In this document: piece by piece, positions 1 through 8,945 of the stretch
Position numbering within the stretch: position 1 is the first letter of the stretch
How the letters are laid out: the number at the start of each line of letters is the position of its first letter
DNA from: Pseudomonas cedrina subsp. cedrina
GTDB lineage: Bacteria > Pseudomonadota > Gammaproteobacteria > Pseudomonadales > Pseudomonadaceae
DNA length: 64,000 bases
NCBI RefSeq assembly: GCF_001983175.1
Contig: NZ_MNPW01000004.1
Location: 1 to 64,000 of the forward strand
Reading direction: 5' to 3'
The notes under the pieces: model-generated
The model's input: the letters and a program-made list of their open reading frames with translations, nothing else
What the model was told of the DNA's origin: nothing
Database searches by the model: none
Translations under genes and position numbers: made by a program

Positions 1-78
1 CGAACTCAGTAGTGAAACGATGCATCGCCGATGGTAGTGTGGGGTTTCCCCATGTGAGAGTAGGTCATCGTCAAGATT
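1..78 (+). rRNA. rrf: 5S ribosomal RNA, 3' part
   Basis: The first 78 bases match the 3' two thirds of a pseudomonad 5S rRNA, including the region around GAACTCAGTAGTGAAACG and the closing CATCGTCAAGATT. The gene enters from the left edge, so the rest of an rRNA operon should lie upstream. It is followed directly by a terminator. Confidence 0.93.
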
Positions 79-86
79 AAATTCCG

Positions 87-121
87 AAACCCCATTTGCG
101 AAAGCAGATGGGGTTTTGTTT
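87..121 (+). terminator. Rho-independent terminator of the rRNA operon
   Basis: A stem AAACCCCATTTGC/GCAGATGGGGTTT with a GAAA tetraloop is followed by a T-rich tail. It sits nine bases after the 5S end, so it most likely ends the rRNA operon. Confidence 0.9.
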
Positions 122-233
122 TGGGCGATCGGAAATTCAATCAACCCAACGTGCCCAACAAATCTGCACAGTTATTTCTGAACCAGACCACTAGAATACG
201 CACCTAATCTTTTTTAGAGCCCGAGCCCTACTT

Positions 234-893
234 ATGCCCGATCCGGTTGATGCCCTTGAGGTGTCGGATTTAGCACTGGACGACCTGATGGCATGCCATG
301 AGTGCGACTTGCTGATGCGCAAACCAGTGCTCGCCCTTGGCGAAAAAGCTCAATGCCCGCGTTGCGGCTACGAACTTTACGCACACCGTCATAATGTCGT
401 TGAGCGAAGCCTCGCCTTGGTGTTGGCCGCATTGCTGTTGTACATCCCTGCGAATTTTCTGCCCATCATGCAGCTGAACTTGCTCGGGCAGTCCTCCGAA
501 GACACCGTATGGACCGGCGTAGTCGGTCTGTTCGATACCGGCATGCAGGGTGTTGCAGCCGTGGTGTTCCTGTGCAGTATGGGCATTCCATTGCTCAAGC
601 TGCTGTGCCAACTGGTTGTGTTGCTCAGCATCCGTTGGAACATCGGGCGCAGTTATGGACTGCTGCTATACCGCATCTACCATCACATGAAAGATTGGGG
701 GATGTTGGAGGTGTACCTGATGGGCGTATTGGTGGCGATTGTAAAACTCGCCGACATGGCCTCCATCACAATCGGCCTGGGCCTGGTCTGCTTTGTCAGT
801 CTGCTGATGGTTCAGGTTCTACTTGAGGTGGTGATGTCGCCGCACCAGATCTGGCAAGCGCTGTCAGGAGAGGATGATCATGCGGGCGATTGA
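234..893 (+). CDS. PqiA-like inner-membrane protein (first copy)
   Basis: A 219-residue membrane protein of the paraquat-inducible protein A family. Near the N-terminus are two CxxC pairs, CHEC (about residues 21-24) and CPRC (about 41-44), which form the zinc-ribbon-like knuckle of the family. Four hydrophobic segments follow. In E. coli, PqiA and LetA (YebS) are single proteins of about 420 residues containing two such modules; here each module is its own gene, and the next one overlaps this one by 20 bases. With the MCE gene downstream it probably forms a PqiAB/LetAB-type system that moves lipids between inner and outer membrane. Confidence 0.85.
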   Translation: MPDPVDALEVSDLALDDLMACHECDLLMRKPVLALGEKAQCPRCGYELYAHRHNVVERSLALVLAALLLYIPANFLPIMQLNLLGQSSEDTVWTGVVGLFDTGMQGVAAVVFLCSMGIPLLKLLCQLVVLLSIRWNIGRSYGLLLYRIYHHMKDWGMLEVYLMGVLVAIVKLADMASITIGLGLVCFVSLLMVQVLLEVVMSPHQIWQALSGEDDHAGD

Positions 894-1503
894 TGCAGGC
901 ATTCTGGTTTGTACCGAATGTCACGAATTGAACAAACAAGACACCGATAGCGATGAGCAGACCTGCACCCGATGTGGCGCGCTGATCCATGCCCGTCGCC
1001 CCAACAGCCTCACCCGCACCTGGGCGCTGCTGATCACCGCAGCCATCTTGTACATTCCCGCCAACCTGCTGCCGATCATGACCGTCAACTCACTGGGGCA
1101 AGGGGAGCCCAGTACCATCATGGCGGGTGTGATCCAACTGGTTCAGCACGGCATGTTCCCCATCGCAGCCGTGGTGTTCATCGCCAGTATCCTGGTGCCG
1201 ACGTTCAAGCTGGTGGGCATCGGGCTGCTACTGTTCTCGGTGCAGCGTCACCAACCGCTGTCGGCGCAACAACGCATTGTGATGTACCGCTTTATCGAAT
1301 TCATCGGCCGCTGGTCCATGCTGGATATCTTCGTGATCGCTATCCTGGTGGCGGTTGTTAACTTTGGGCGACTTGCCAGTGTCGAGGCCAATCTCGGCGC
1401 TGCGGCGTTCGCCAGTGTGGTGATCCTGACGATGCTCGCCGCAGTAACTTTTGATCCCCGACTGATTTGGGATAATACGGAGTCGGACGACGACCATGAG
1501 TGA
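874..1503 (+). CDS. PqiA-like inner-membrane protein (second copy)
   Basis: A 209-residue paralogue of the preceding gene with the same plan: CTEC (about residues 12-15) and CTRC (about 31-34) metal knuckles, then four membrane segments. It starts inside the previous gene and overlaps the start of the MCE gene by 8 bases, so the three genes are surely co-transcribed and translationally coupled. It corresponds to the second half of E. coli PqiA or LetA. Function is inferred from the family and the MCE neighbour: the inner-membrane partner that passes lipids to or from the periplasmic MCE tube. Confidence 0.85.
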   Translation: MIMRAIDAGILVCTECHELNKQDTDSDEQTCTRCGALIHARRPNSLTRTWALLITAAILYIPANLLPIMTVNSLGQGEPSTIMAGVIQLVQHGMFPIAAVVFIASILVPTFKLVGIGLLLFSVQRHQPLSAQQRIVMYRFIEFIGRWSMLDIFVIAILVAVVNFGRLASVEANLGAAAFASVVILTMLAAVTFDPRLIWDNTESDDDHE

Positions 1504-3799
1504 TTTGCCTAGAGCTAAAACCCGCCCAGCCTCCAATTGGTCGGCCATTTGGGTGTTGCCCCTGATTGCCCTGATCATTGGCGGGTGGCTGGGGTGGCGC
1601 GCCTATTCCCAGCAGGGCATCGATATTCAAGTGCGCTTTGAGAGCGGTGAAGGCATCCAGGTCAACAAGACCGAAGTGGTCTACAAAGGCATGCCGGTGG
1701 GCAAGGTCAAGGCCCTGGCCCTGGATGACGAAGGTAACAACCGCGGAGTCATCGCCACCATCGAAATGGACAAGGACGTCGAGCAATACCTCAGGACCAA
1801 CACGCGCTTCTGGCTGGTCAAGCCGAGCGTCACCCTTGCGGGTATCACCGGCCTGGAAACCCTGGTATCGGGTAACTACATCGCCGCCAGCCCCGGCGAC
1901 GGTGAACCCACGCGCAAGTTCAAGGCGCTCTCCGAAGAGCCACCGTTGTCCGACGCCAAGCCCGGATTGCACCTGACCGTCAAGGCTGACCGCCTTGGTT
2001 CGCTCAACCGTGGCAGCCCGGTGTTCTACAAGCAGATCCAGGTGGGCCAGGTTAAAAGCTACCTGCTCTCCGAAGACCAGAGCACCGTCGAGATCAAGCT
2101 CTATATCGAACCAACCTACGCCAGCCTGGTGCGCAAACACACGCGTTTCTGGAACGCCAGCGGCATCAGCATCGACGCCAACCTCTCCGGCGTGAAAGTG
2201 CGTAGCGAATCACTCTCCAGCATCGTCGCCGGCGGCATCGCGTTCGCCACGCCGGAGAACCGCAAGGACAGTCCGCCGACCGATCCGAGCCTGCCTTTCC
2301 GCCTGTACGAAGATTTTGACGCAGCCGCGGCGGGTATCCGGGTCAAGGTCAAACTTACCGACTTCGAGGGCCTGCAGGCCGGCCGCACGCCTGTGATGTA
2401 CAAAGGCATTCAGGTCGGCAGCCTGAAAACCCTGAAGATCAACCCCGACCTTTCCAGCGCCAACGCAGAGCTTACCCTTGATCCGCTGGCCGAGGATTAC
2501 CTGGTCCAGGACACTCAATTCTGGGTAGTCAAACCGTCTATTTCCCTGGCCGGCATCACCGGGCTCGAAGCCTTGGTCAAGGGTAACTACATCGCCATTC
2601 GTCCCGGCGACAAAGGCACGGCTCCACAACGCGAGTACGTCGCCCGCGCCAAGGCGCCGCCCCTGGACCTGCGCTCCCCAGGCCTGCACATGGTGCTGCT
2701 CACCGATAACCTCGGTTCCCTGGACGTTGGCAGCCCCATCCTCTACAAGCAGGTCAAGGTCGGCTCGGTACAGAGTTACCAGTTTTCGCGCAAGAACAAG
2801 CAATTGGTAATCGGCGTCCACATCGAGAAGGAGTACGAAAATCTGGTCAACGGCTCGACGCGCTTCTGGAACGCCAGCGGCGTGACCCTGACCGGCGGCC
2901 TCACCGGCGGTATCCAGGTAAAGAGTGAATCCCTGGCGAGTCTGATGGCCGGCGGTATCGCCTTTGAAACGCCTGAGCCAAACGTCCCGCTGAAAAAGCG
3001 CATCCCGCGTTTCCGCCTGTTTGCCGACCGCGAAGCCGCCAACCAGCACGGCACCTTGGTGACCATCAAAGTCGACCGCGCCGACGGCATGCGTCCTGGC
3101 ACGCCGGTGCGTTTCAAAGGCCTGGACGTGGGCAAGATTGAACGCGTCGACCTCAGTGCCGACATGCAGTCGGTGCTGCTCAGCGCACGTATCACCCAGG
3201 TAGCCGATCGTATTGCACGCGTTGGCAGTCAATTCTGGGTGGTCAAGCCTGAGCTGGGCCTGATGAAAACCTCCAATCTGGAAACCCTGGTCACCGGGCA
3301 ATACATCGAAGTGCAACCGGCCGCCAAAAGCGCCGGCCCGCAGAAGAGCTTCGTTGCGCTGGATCAGCCCCCTGAGGCCGTCCGCCAGGAAGCAGGCCTG
3401 CGCCTGACCCTCAGCGCCGCACGCCGTGGCTCGTTGAAGGAAGGCGTACCCGTCACCTATCGTGAAGTCACCGTGGGCAAAGTGACCGGCTACGAGCTGG
3501 GCCAGACCGCCGACCGCGTATTGATCCACATCCTGATCGAGCCCAAGTACGCGCCGTTGGTGCGCAGCGGCAGCCGCTTCTGGAACACCAGCGGCTTTGG
3601 CCTCGACTTCGGTCTGTTCAAAGGCGCGACGGTGCGTACCGAGTCCCTGGAAACATTGGTTGCCGGTGGCATCGCCTTCGCCACGCCCGACGGCGAGCGC
3701 ATGGGCAATGCCGCCCGGCCCCAGCAAACTTTCCCGCTGTTCGACAAGTTTGAAGAGGAATGGCTGACCTGGGCGCCTAAAATCTCACTCGGAAAATAG
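1496..3799 (+). CDS. pqiB: MCE-domain lipid transport protein (PqiB/LetB-like, six MCE repeats)
   Basis: A 767-residue protein with one N-terminal membrane anchor (about residues 20-38) and six repeated MCE modules. Each carries the hallmark (V/I)xYKxxxVGxV or a close variant, at about residues 55-75, 175-195, 298-318, 415-435, 538-558 and 652-672. E. coli PqiB has three MCE domains and LetB has seven, so this version is intermediate. Such proteins stack as hexameric rings into a hydrophobic tunnel across the periplasm. It is the last gene of the PqiA-PqiA-MCE operon and is followed by a REPIN. I use pqiB loosely; letB would be equally defensible. Confidence 0.85.
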   Translation: MSDLPRAKTRPASNWSAIWVLPLIALIIGGWLGWRAYSQQGIDIQVRFESGEGIQVNKTEVVYKGMPVGKVKALALDDEGNNRGVIATIEMDKDVEQYLRTNTRFWLVKPSVTLAGITGLETLVSGNYIAASPGDGEPTRKFKALSEEPPLSDAKPGLHLTVKADRLGSLNRGSPVFYKQIQVGQVKSYLLSEDQSTVEIKLYIEPTYASLVRKHTRFWNASGISIDANLSGVKVRSESLSSIVAGGIAFATPENRKDSPPTDPSLPFRLYEDFDAAAAGIRVKVKLTDFEGLQAGRTPVMYKGIQVGSLKTLKINPDLSSANAELTLDPLAEDYLVQDTQFWVVKPSISLAGITGLEALVKGNYIAIRPGDKGTAPQREYVARAKAPPLDLRSPGLHMVLLTDNLGSLDVGSPILYKQVKVGSVQSYQFSRKNKQLVIGVHIEKEYENLVNGSTRFWNASGVTLTGGLTGGIQVKSESLASLMAGGIAFETPEPNVPLKKRIPRFRLFADREAANQHGTLVTIKVDRADGMRPGTPVRFKGLDVGKIERVDLSADMQSVLLSARITQVADRIARVGSQFWVVKPELGLMKTSNLETLVTGQYIEVQPAAKSAGPQKSFVALDQPPEAVRQEAGLRLTLSAARRGSLKEGVPVTYREVTVGKVTGYELGQTADRVLIHILIEPKYAPLVRSGSRFWNTSGFGLDFGLFKGATVRTESLETLVAGGIAFATPDGERMGNAARPQQTFPLFDKFEEEWLTWAPKISLGK

Positions 3800-3806
3800 C
3801 CCGAGG

Positions 3807-3903
3807 CGCGGCCATCGCGGGCAAGCCCAGCTCCCACAGTGGGCATGCGTGTTTCTGACAACGCATTCCAACTGTGGGAGCCGGGCTTGCCCGCGATGAG
3901 GCC
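3807..3903. repeat. REPIN (two inverted REP sequences)
   Basis: GCGGGCAAGCCCAGCTCCCACAGT and its inverted partner (ACTGTGGGAGC ... TTGCCCGCGATG) face each other about 30 bases apart. This is the standard P. fluorescens REP doublet. It lies between the convergent pqi and mks operons. Confidence 0.88.
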
Positions 3904-3935
3904 CTCAATATCACCACAAGTCCCAAGCCTGCAAA

Positions 3936-3966
3936 AAAGGCCGCGATCCATAAGATCGCGGCCTTT
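3936..3966. terminator. Bidirectional terminator between pqi and mks operons
   Basis: A perfect stem AAAGGCCGCGATC/GATCGCGGCCTTT with loop CATAA has an A-run before it and Ts after it. It can end transcription from both sides, but mainly that of mksB, which stops 20 bases away. Confidence 0.85.
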
Positions 3967-3985
3967 CGCATTTCAGCAGACCAAA

Positions 3986-6826
3986 TCAGACCTCATCCAA
4001 CTCCGGCTCGCCCGCCTGCACGTTCACCGTGGCCTTCACCCCATCGTGACGACGAATATACTTCCAATCCGCCTCATCGATATAAATCCCGTTCGGCCCG
4101 CTGCCGCCTTCCAGGTCGATCGCCACCTGGGCAGATACCTGTGGCTTCACGCTTGCCAGGATCGGCACAAAGCCCAACTGCAGACTGGTTTCCAGCAACG
4201 CCGCCTGGTTCTTCTCATCGATGTCCGCCGCCTCATCGAGGTAGTACGGCAAACGCACGCGCCCGGCCTGGTCGCGGTCCATCAAGTGCAGCAACAAGTA
4301 CATGTTGGTCAGCGCCTTGATGGTCATGGTGGTGCCATTGGACGCGGCACCATCGATGTCGGTATGAATCACCGGCTGGCCATGCACCTTGGTGATCTCG
4401 AAGGCCAGCTCGAACAGATCCTTGAGACCCAACTGGTTGTGGTTGGCCGCTACCAGGCGCGCCAGGTATTCCTTGGCCTCTTCGTTCTTGTTGTCCTGCT
4501 CGGCGCTCTGGCTGAGGTCGAACACCGACAAGGTCTCGCCTTCTTCATACTGACCGGCACTGTGGATGATCTGGTCGATATGCTTGAGGGCTTCCTTGTT
4601 CGGCGCCAGTACGATGCGAAAGCTTTGCAGGTTCGATACCTGACGCTTGTTGATCTCGCGGTTGAACAACGCCAACTGGTGCTCGAGGCTGTCGTAGTCG
4701 CTGCGGATATTGCGCAGGGTGCGCGCAATATCGGTGACCGCCGCGCGACGTGCCTTGCCCAGCGTCAACGCTTCATCGGTACGGTGCGCATAGGCATTGA
4801 TCAGCAACTGCAAGCGCCGTTCGACGTCGTCCTCGCTGTCGAACTTGGCCACGCCCTTGAGGCGCACCTGCGCATACAGTGCTTCGATCTGGCCATCGGC
4901 GCGCAGCAAACCTTGCCAGCTGTCCTGATAGTCGTTGAGCAACGGCAGCAGGTTGTCCATGGAATCGTCGACCGGGTCCATGAACGGTGTGCCAAACGGC
5001 AAGTCCGCCGGCAATAGCTGACGACGGCGCAGCGCGTCATCCAGCGTACGTTGCTTGGCTTCCATATCGGCAATCTGACGGCCAACCAATTGCAGCTTGG
5101 CCGACAGTTGTTGAACACGCTCGGTGAAGGCATCGCTGGAACGCTTCAACTCATCCTGCGCCGCTTCCATCTGCGCCAGGTTTTCCAGTTTCTCGCCTTC
5201 TTCGGCACTCAGGGTTTGTGCGCGGCGGAAGTCTTCCAAAGCCTTCTGCGCGTCGAGTACCTGCTGGTACAGCGCTTCGGTCTGGGTCTTGCTCGCGGCG
5301 CGGTCGGAGGCTACGGCCTGCTGAGTCTTGAGTTGCTTGAGCTCTTTTTCCAGGCGCTCTTTCTGGTCACGCAACGCCGCGCGATCGGCCAGCGCCTGCA
5401 ATGCCGGCGGTTCGATATGCGAGAGATCGATGGACAGCCCCGGCACTTCAAAACGCTCGCCCTTGAAGCCATCGAGGATCAGTTCCAGGGATTTTACCCA
5501 CTGGCCTTCCTCGTCCAGCGTAATGCCCTGTGCGCCCAACGGCAGGCTGAACAACGAACTGTTGAACAGACGCATCAGACGCTCGACGTCCGGCTGTGAG
5601 AACTCTTCCCGCAGCTTGGCGTAGCTGTTGTTGTCGGCATGATCGAGCTGCTGCTTGACCGATTTCAGGCGTTTTTCCAGGTCGCGCAGACGCTCGTCGA
5701 GGTCCTCGGCGCTGAACTGCCGGGATTGCGCCAGGGCACCGGCCAGCTCATCGTGGGCATCCTTGGCCGCCAGCAGTTGCTGCTCCAGCACCTTCACATC
5801 ATCGACCAAGGCGAAGCGATGCTTGAGCACCGACAGCTCGCCCAGCCAACGCTGGATGCCGCTGATCTCGCGCTCCAGACGCATCAGCTCCTGGGTACCG
5901 CCGCGCTGGTCGTTCTGCAGCGCGTCCTGCTCGTTGCGATAGTGCTCGGCCTGGATCGTCAGTTCTTCCTTGCGCGCACTGGCGTAGTCCGACCAGGTGC
6001 CCAGCAGCGAATCCAGCAGCGGTGACAGGCGATGCAGCTTGCCGCGCAAGATATCGCGTTGTTTCACGCCGTTTGCGAGCGCCTCGACCAAAGGCCCGGC
6101 GGCCACCAGCGAGTTGTAGTCCTGCTCCATGCGTCGTACATCGCGGAAGGCTTCTTCGCACGCGGCGATGTAATCAACACTGCCGGAACGCAGGCTGTGT
6201 TCAAACGCGTCCAGGAACAATTGCTTGAGCTTGGCCGCGGTGATTTCGCGCATGTGCAGCAAGTTGATAAACAGCGCGCGGAAGGTCTTCAGGCTTTGTT
6301 CGCTGGTAGAGCGCAGCGGAATCAGCGTCAGGTCCAGCGGGATCGACGTGTGGCCGCCCACCAGCAAGCGCCGCAGTTCATCAGGCTTGAGTTCGTAGGC
6401 TTTGAGGCCTTCGCGTTCAAGGTTGGTGAACAGCTCTTTCTGGCGCAGGCACGTGTCGTTTTTCTGGTAATGGGCCAGGTCCAGCTTGCCGGCATAGGCA
6501 AAGAACTGGTGACCGAAACCACCGCCCGGGCCGCGCCCGACCACGCCGATGACATGCGGGCCGTGAGGCAGCGAAACTTCCACCAGGATGTAGCTGGTGT
6601 CGGTCGCAAAGTAGAAGCGCCGGGATTGCTCCAGGGTGTACTTGCCGAAACTCATGTCCGACATGCGCGCCAGGATCGGGAACTGCAAGGCGTTGATCGA
6701 CGCGGATTTACCCAGGTTGTTGGCGCCATACACCGACAGCGGTTCTTCCAGCGGGAACAAACCCAGGCTGTAGCCGGCGGTGTTCAATAGGGCGAAGCGG
6801 CGGATGCCGTAGCGTTCCTTGCTCAT
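3986..6826 (-). CDS. mksB: Condensin subunit MksB (SMC-like ATPase)
   Basis: A 946-residue SMC-like protein. The N-terminus holds a Walker A variant GANNLGKSA (about residues 34-42), the middle (about 280-750) is rich in heptad-type coiled coil, and the C-terminal head has a YLDEAADID Walker B-like stretch. It is the ATPase of the MksBEF condensin, a distant relative of MukB that helps fold and partition the chromosome. It is last in the operon mksF-mksE-mksB, and its ATG overlaps the mksE stop (ATGA). No MksG (toprim nuclease) gene follows: the next gene is the convergent pqi operon. That argues for the housekeeping condensin rather than a Wadjet-type plasmid defence set. Confidence 0.88.
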   Translation of the reverse strand: MSKERYGIRRFALLNTAGYSLGLFPLEEPLSVYGANNLGKSASINALQFPILARMSDMSFGKYTLEQSRRFYFATDTSYILVEVSLPHGPHVIGVVGRGPGGGFGHQFFAYAGKLDLAHYQKNDTCLRQKELFTNLEREGLKAYELKPDELRRLLVGGHTSIPLDLTLIPLRSTSEQSLKTFRALFINLLHMREITAAKLKQLFLDAFEHSLRSGSVDYIAACEEAFRDVRRMEQDYNSLVAAGPLVEALANGVKQRDILRGKLHRLSPLLDSLLGTWSDYASARKEELTIQAEHYRNEQDALQNDQRGGTQELMRLEREISGIQRWLGELSVLKHRFALVDDVKVLEQQLLAAKDAHDELAGALAQSRQFSAEDLDERLRDLEKRLKSVKQQLDHADNNSYAKLREEFSQPDVERLMRLFNSSLFSLPLGAQGITLDEEGQWVKSLELILDGFKGERFEVPGLSIDLSHIEPPALQALADRAALRDQKERLEKELKQLKTQQAVASDRAASKTQTEALYQQVLDAQKALEDFRRAQTLSAEEGEKLENLAQMEAAQDELKRSSDAFTERVQQLSAKLQLVGRQIADMEAKQRTLDDALRRRQLLPADLPFGTPFMDPVDDSMDNLLPLLNDYQDSWQGLLRADGQIEALYAQVRLKGVAKFDSEDDVERRLQLLINAYAHRTDEALTLGKARRAAVTDIARTLRNIRSDYDSLEHQLALFNREINKRQVSNLQSFRIVLAPNKEALKHIDQIIHSAGQYEEGETLSVFDLSQSAEQDNKNEEAKEYLARLVAANHNQLGLKDLFELAFEITKVHGQPVIHTDIDGAASNGTTMTIKALTNMYLLLHLMDRDQAGRVRLPYYLDEAADIDEKNQAALLETSLQLGFVPILASVKPQVSAQVAIDLEGGSGPNGIYIDEADWKYIRRHDGVKATVNVQAGEPELDEV

Positions 6827-7530
6827 GCGTCGGTCTCCTGTTCTTCGGCAATGGCGCGGGCCATGGCGTCTTCTTCGCTTTCGTCCGCAAAGTCACTCAG
6901 ATCGAGCGGATCATCGGTCTTGAGCAATTTCTCATCGCTGTCTTCATCGATGATCACCGGCGCAGGCAATGGCAATACGCTGTGTACGCTGGCGGCCAGG
7001 TCGCGGTCCTGCTGCACCGACAGGCACACATCGAGGAAACGGTGCATCGGCGGCAGGAAGCGGTAGATGCCGTTGTCTTCGCTGGCGAAACCCAGCTGAG
7101 TCATACGGCGCATGATTTTTTCTTCGAGCTCTTCCTGGGTCTGCACCTCGGCCTGGATGAACAGGTCGCGGTACTTCTCCAGCAGGGACGGCAGCTCATC
7201 GCGGCCGAGGCTGCCGCCGTCAAGCACGGCGATCGGGTCGCGGCCCTGGTCGGCCAGGTGCTCAACCAGAATGAAGGTGAACAACGCCAGGCGCTGGGCG
7301 GTCTTGTTCACCTGCGCGCTGGCAATCGCGGAGTCCGGCACGAAGTAATAGAAGCCACGGGTATCGCACACCAGTTCAAAGCCCAGGGCCTTGAACAGCG
7401 TGCGGTACTGGTCCTGGAAGTTTGAGAGCTGCGCGTACAGCTCCGGGTCGCGGCGGCTGACGTGGTAACCCTTGAACAGCTCGCGAAAGATCGGCGCCAG
7501 CTGGGACAGTTCGGATAGATCAAGATGCAT
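6823..7530 (-). CDS. mksE: Condensin subunit MksE
   Basis: A 235-residue protein, the small winged-helix KITE-type subunit of the Mks condensin. It begins MHLDLSELSQLAPIFRELFKG, and the C-terminal third is acidic. Its start overlaps mksF by 11 bases and its end overlaps mksB by 4, as expected for subunits made in fixed ratio. MksE bridges the kleisin MksF and the MksB heads. Identification rests on size, operon position between mksF and mksB, and recognisable family sequence. Confidence 0.85.
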   Translation of the reverse strand: MHLDLSELSQLAPIFRELFKGYHVSRRDPELYAQLSNFQDQYRTLFKALGFELVCDTRGFYYFVPDSAIASAQVNKTAQRLALFTFILVEHLADQGRDPIAVLDGGSLGRDELPSLLEKYRDLFIQAEVQTQEELEEKIMRRMTQLGFASEDNGIYRFLPPMHRFLDVCLSVQQDRDLAASVHSVLPLPAPVIIDEDSDEKLLKTDDPLDLSDFADESEEDAMARAIAEEQETDA

Positions 7531-8797
7531 AGGGGATGCTCGCAGTATTCTCGGCGGCGTCGGTGCTGGCCGGGAGCAGGGCGAATGAGCGCAGGCTGAC
7601 CTGATGCTCGTGGGTGTGGTAATCGCGGCGTTCCAGGCGTTCGCGCTTGAAGCGTTTTTCGCGCGAGAGGCGCGAGAACCAGTACAGCAATTCGTCGGTG
7701 GCGCCGTCCGGTTCCTGCTCCAGCAGCCAGGTCATCAGGTCCGGCATCGGCAGCGCGTCTTCGCAGCGTTCGAGCATTTCCTTGACCGTTCGCGGCGCAC
7801 GTTGGGCTTCACCCTTGTGGGATTTGTGCGCCTTGGGGAAACGCGCCGGTTTCGGCTCGAAATTCGCCAGGGCATACACGTAGGCTTCCACCTGGCTCGC
7901 GCTGCCGAGGAAGGTGCTTTGCGGCCGGGTGAACATCGGCATCGCCGCTTGCGGCACCGCGTCCAGGCCTTTGCGGCGGATAGCCGACAGGGCCAGCGCC
8001 GCGCCGCGGGTCACGGCGTTGTGCCGGCGTGCTTCTTCGCGCAACGGCAACAACAGCTCGCGCGCATGACGCAAGGTCAACTGGGCGCTGGTCTGCATTT
8101 CGAGGATGCGCGCGTGGGTGCGCAGCAGCATGTCGTCATCCACCAGGTGGCCGAGGCGTTGTTGCTCGGTGAGCATGCGCAGCAGCACATTCTCGACCTT
8201 GCGCACGCCTTGCTCGAAGGCGCCGTCGGCATTAACCAGTTGGATCATCGGTTCGACGTATTCGTCCCAGGTCGCCAATACTTCGGCGTAGCGCTGGCGC
8301 AACGGGATCTGGCGGTCGCTGGTCTTGGCGCGGTCGGCCACGGCGGCGAGGGCCTGTTCGTCGTTGGCGAGTTTTTTCAGCACGTCGCGCACGCGCATAT
8401 CCAGTAGGCGCAGTTGGCGGGCCAGGTCGTGGCCATCGCGGATATCGAAGGCATCCTGGATATAACCGGCCAGGCGCTCGAGGTGGCGCAGGTAGGCTTC
8501 GATCTCCAGGCACAGGCCAAGCCGGTGCTCCTTGCGAAGGTAAGCCAGGAAGTCGTGGATCTGTGCGTTGAGCTCGAAACGGTTCGGGCTCTTGGCGACA
8601 GGCACCAGAATGTCCAAGCGAATCCACACGTCCAGCAGGCTGGTGATGTCCTGTGGCGTGCTGTCCAATTGTTGGGCGGCCAGTTGCGCGCGCAGTTCGC
8701 CAAGGCTCAGGGTGCCTTGGTCGAAGTGTTCGCACAGTGGCTCGAGCAAGGCCCAGTGTTCGGCGAGGGCGCGCAGGACGCGCTTGGGTTCGATCAT
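7520..8797 (-). CDS. mksF: Condensin subunit MksF (kleisin)
   Basis: A 425-residue protein, first gene of the mks operon. It has the helical make-up of MukF-like kleisins: an N-terminal winged-helix region (about residues 1-110) and a long helical middle. It would link the two MksB heads together with MksE. The start codon is chosen from the ORF beginning MIEPKRVLRALAEHWALL; 148 bases separate it from the divergent gene at 8946, which leaves room for two promoters. Confidence 0.85.
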   Translation of the reverse strand: MIEPKRVLRALAEHWALLEPLCEHFDQGTLSLGELRAQLAAQQLDSTPQDITSLLDVWIRLDILVPVAKSPNRFELNAQIHDFLAYLRKEHRLGLCLEIEAYLRHLERLAGYIQDAFDIRDGHDLARQLRLLDMRVRDVLKKLANDEQALAAVADRAKTSDRQIPLRQRYAEVLATWDEYVEPMIQLVNADGAFEQGVRKVENVLLRMLTEQQRLGHLVDDDMLLRTHARILEMQTSAQLTLRHARELLLPLREEARRHNAVTRGAALALSAIRRKGLDAVPQAAMPMFTRPQSTFLGSASQVEAYVYALANFEPKPARFPKAHKSHKGEAQRAPRTVKEMLERCEDALPMPDLMTWLLEQEPDGATDELLYWFSRLSREKRFKRERLERRDYHTHEHQVSLRSFALLPASTDAAENTASIPYAS

Positions 8798-8945
8798 GGG
8801 GATGGCCGGCTGGTTGGCGATTAAAAATCGCGATTGTACTGCATCGAGCGCGGGATTTATCCACAGCCGGTCAGTGTGCAGTGGGCGATTGTTGCCGAAC
8901 AGCGGTAGAATCCCCGCTCTTTAGTTATCCGCAAGTGGCCGAGCT

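Noticed and set aside
3986..8797. Wadjet/MksBEFG plasmid-defence system
   Set aside because: The MksG nuclease gene is missing; only the three condensin genes are present.
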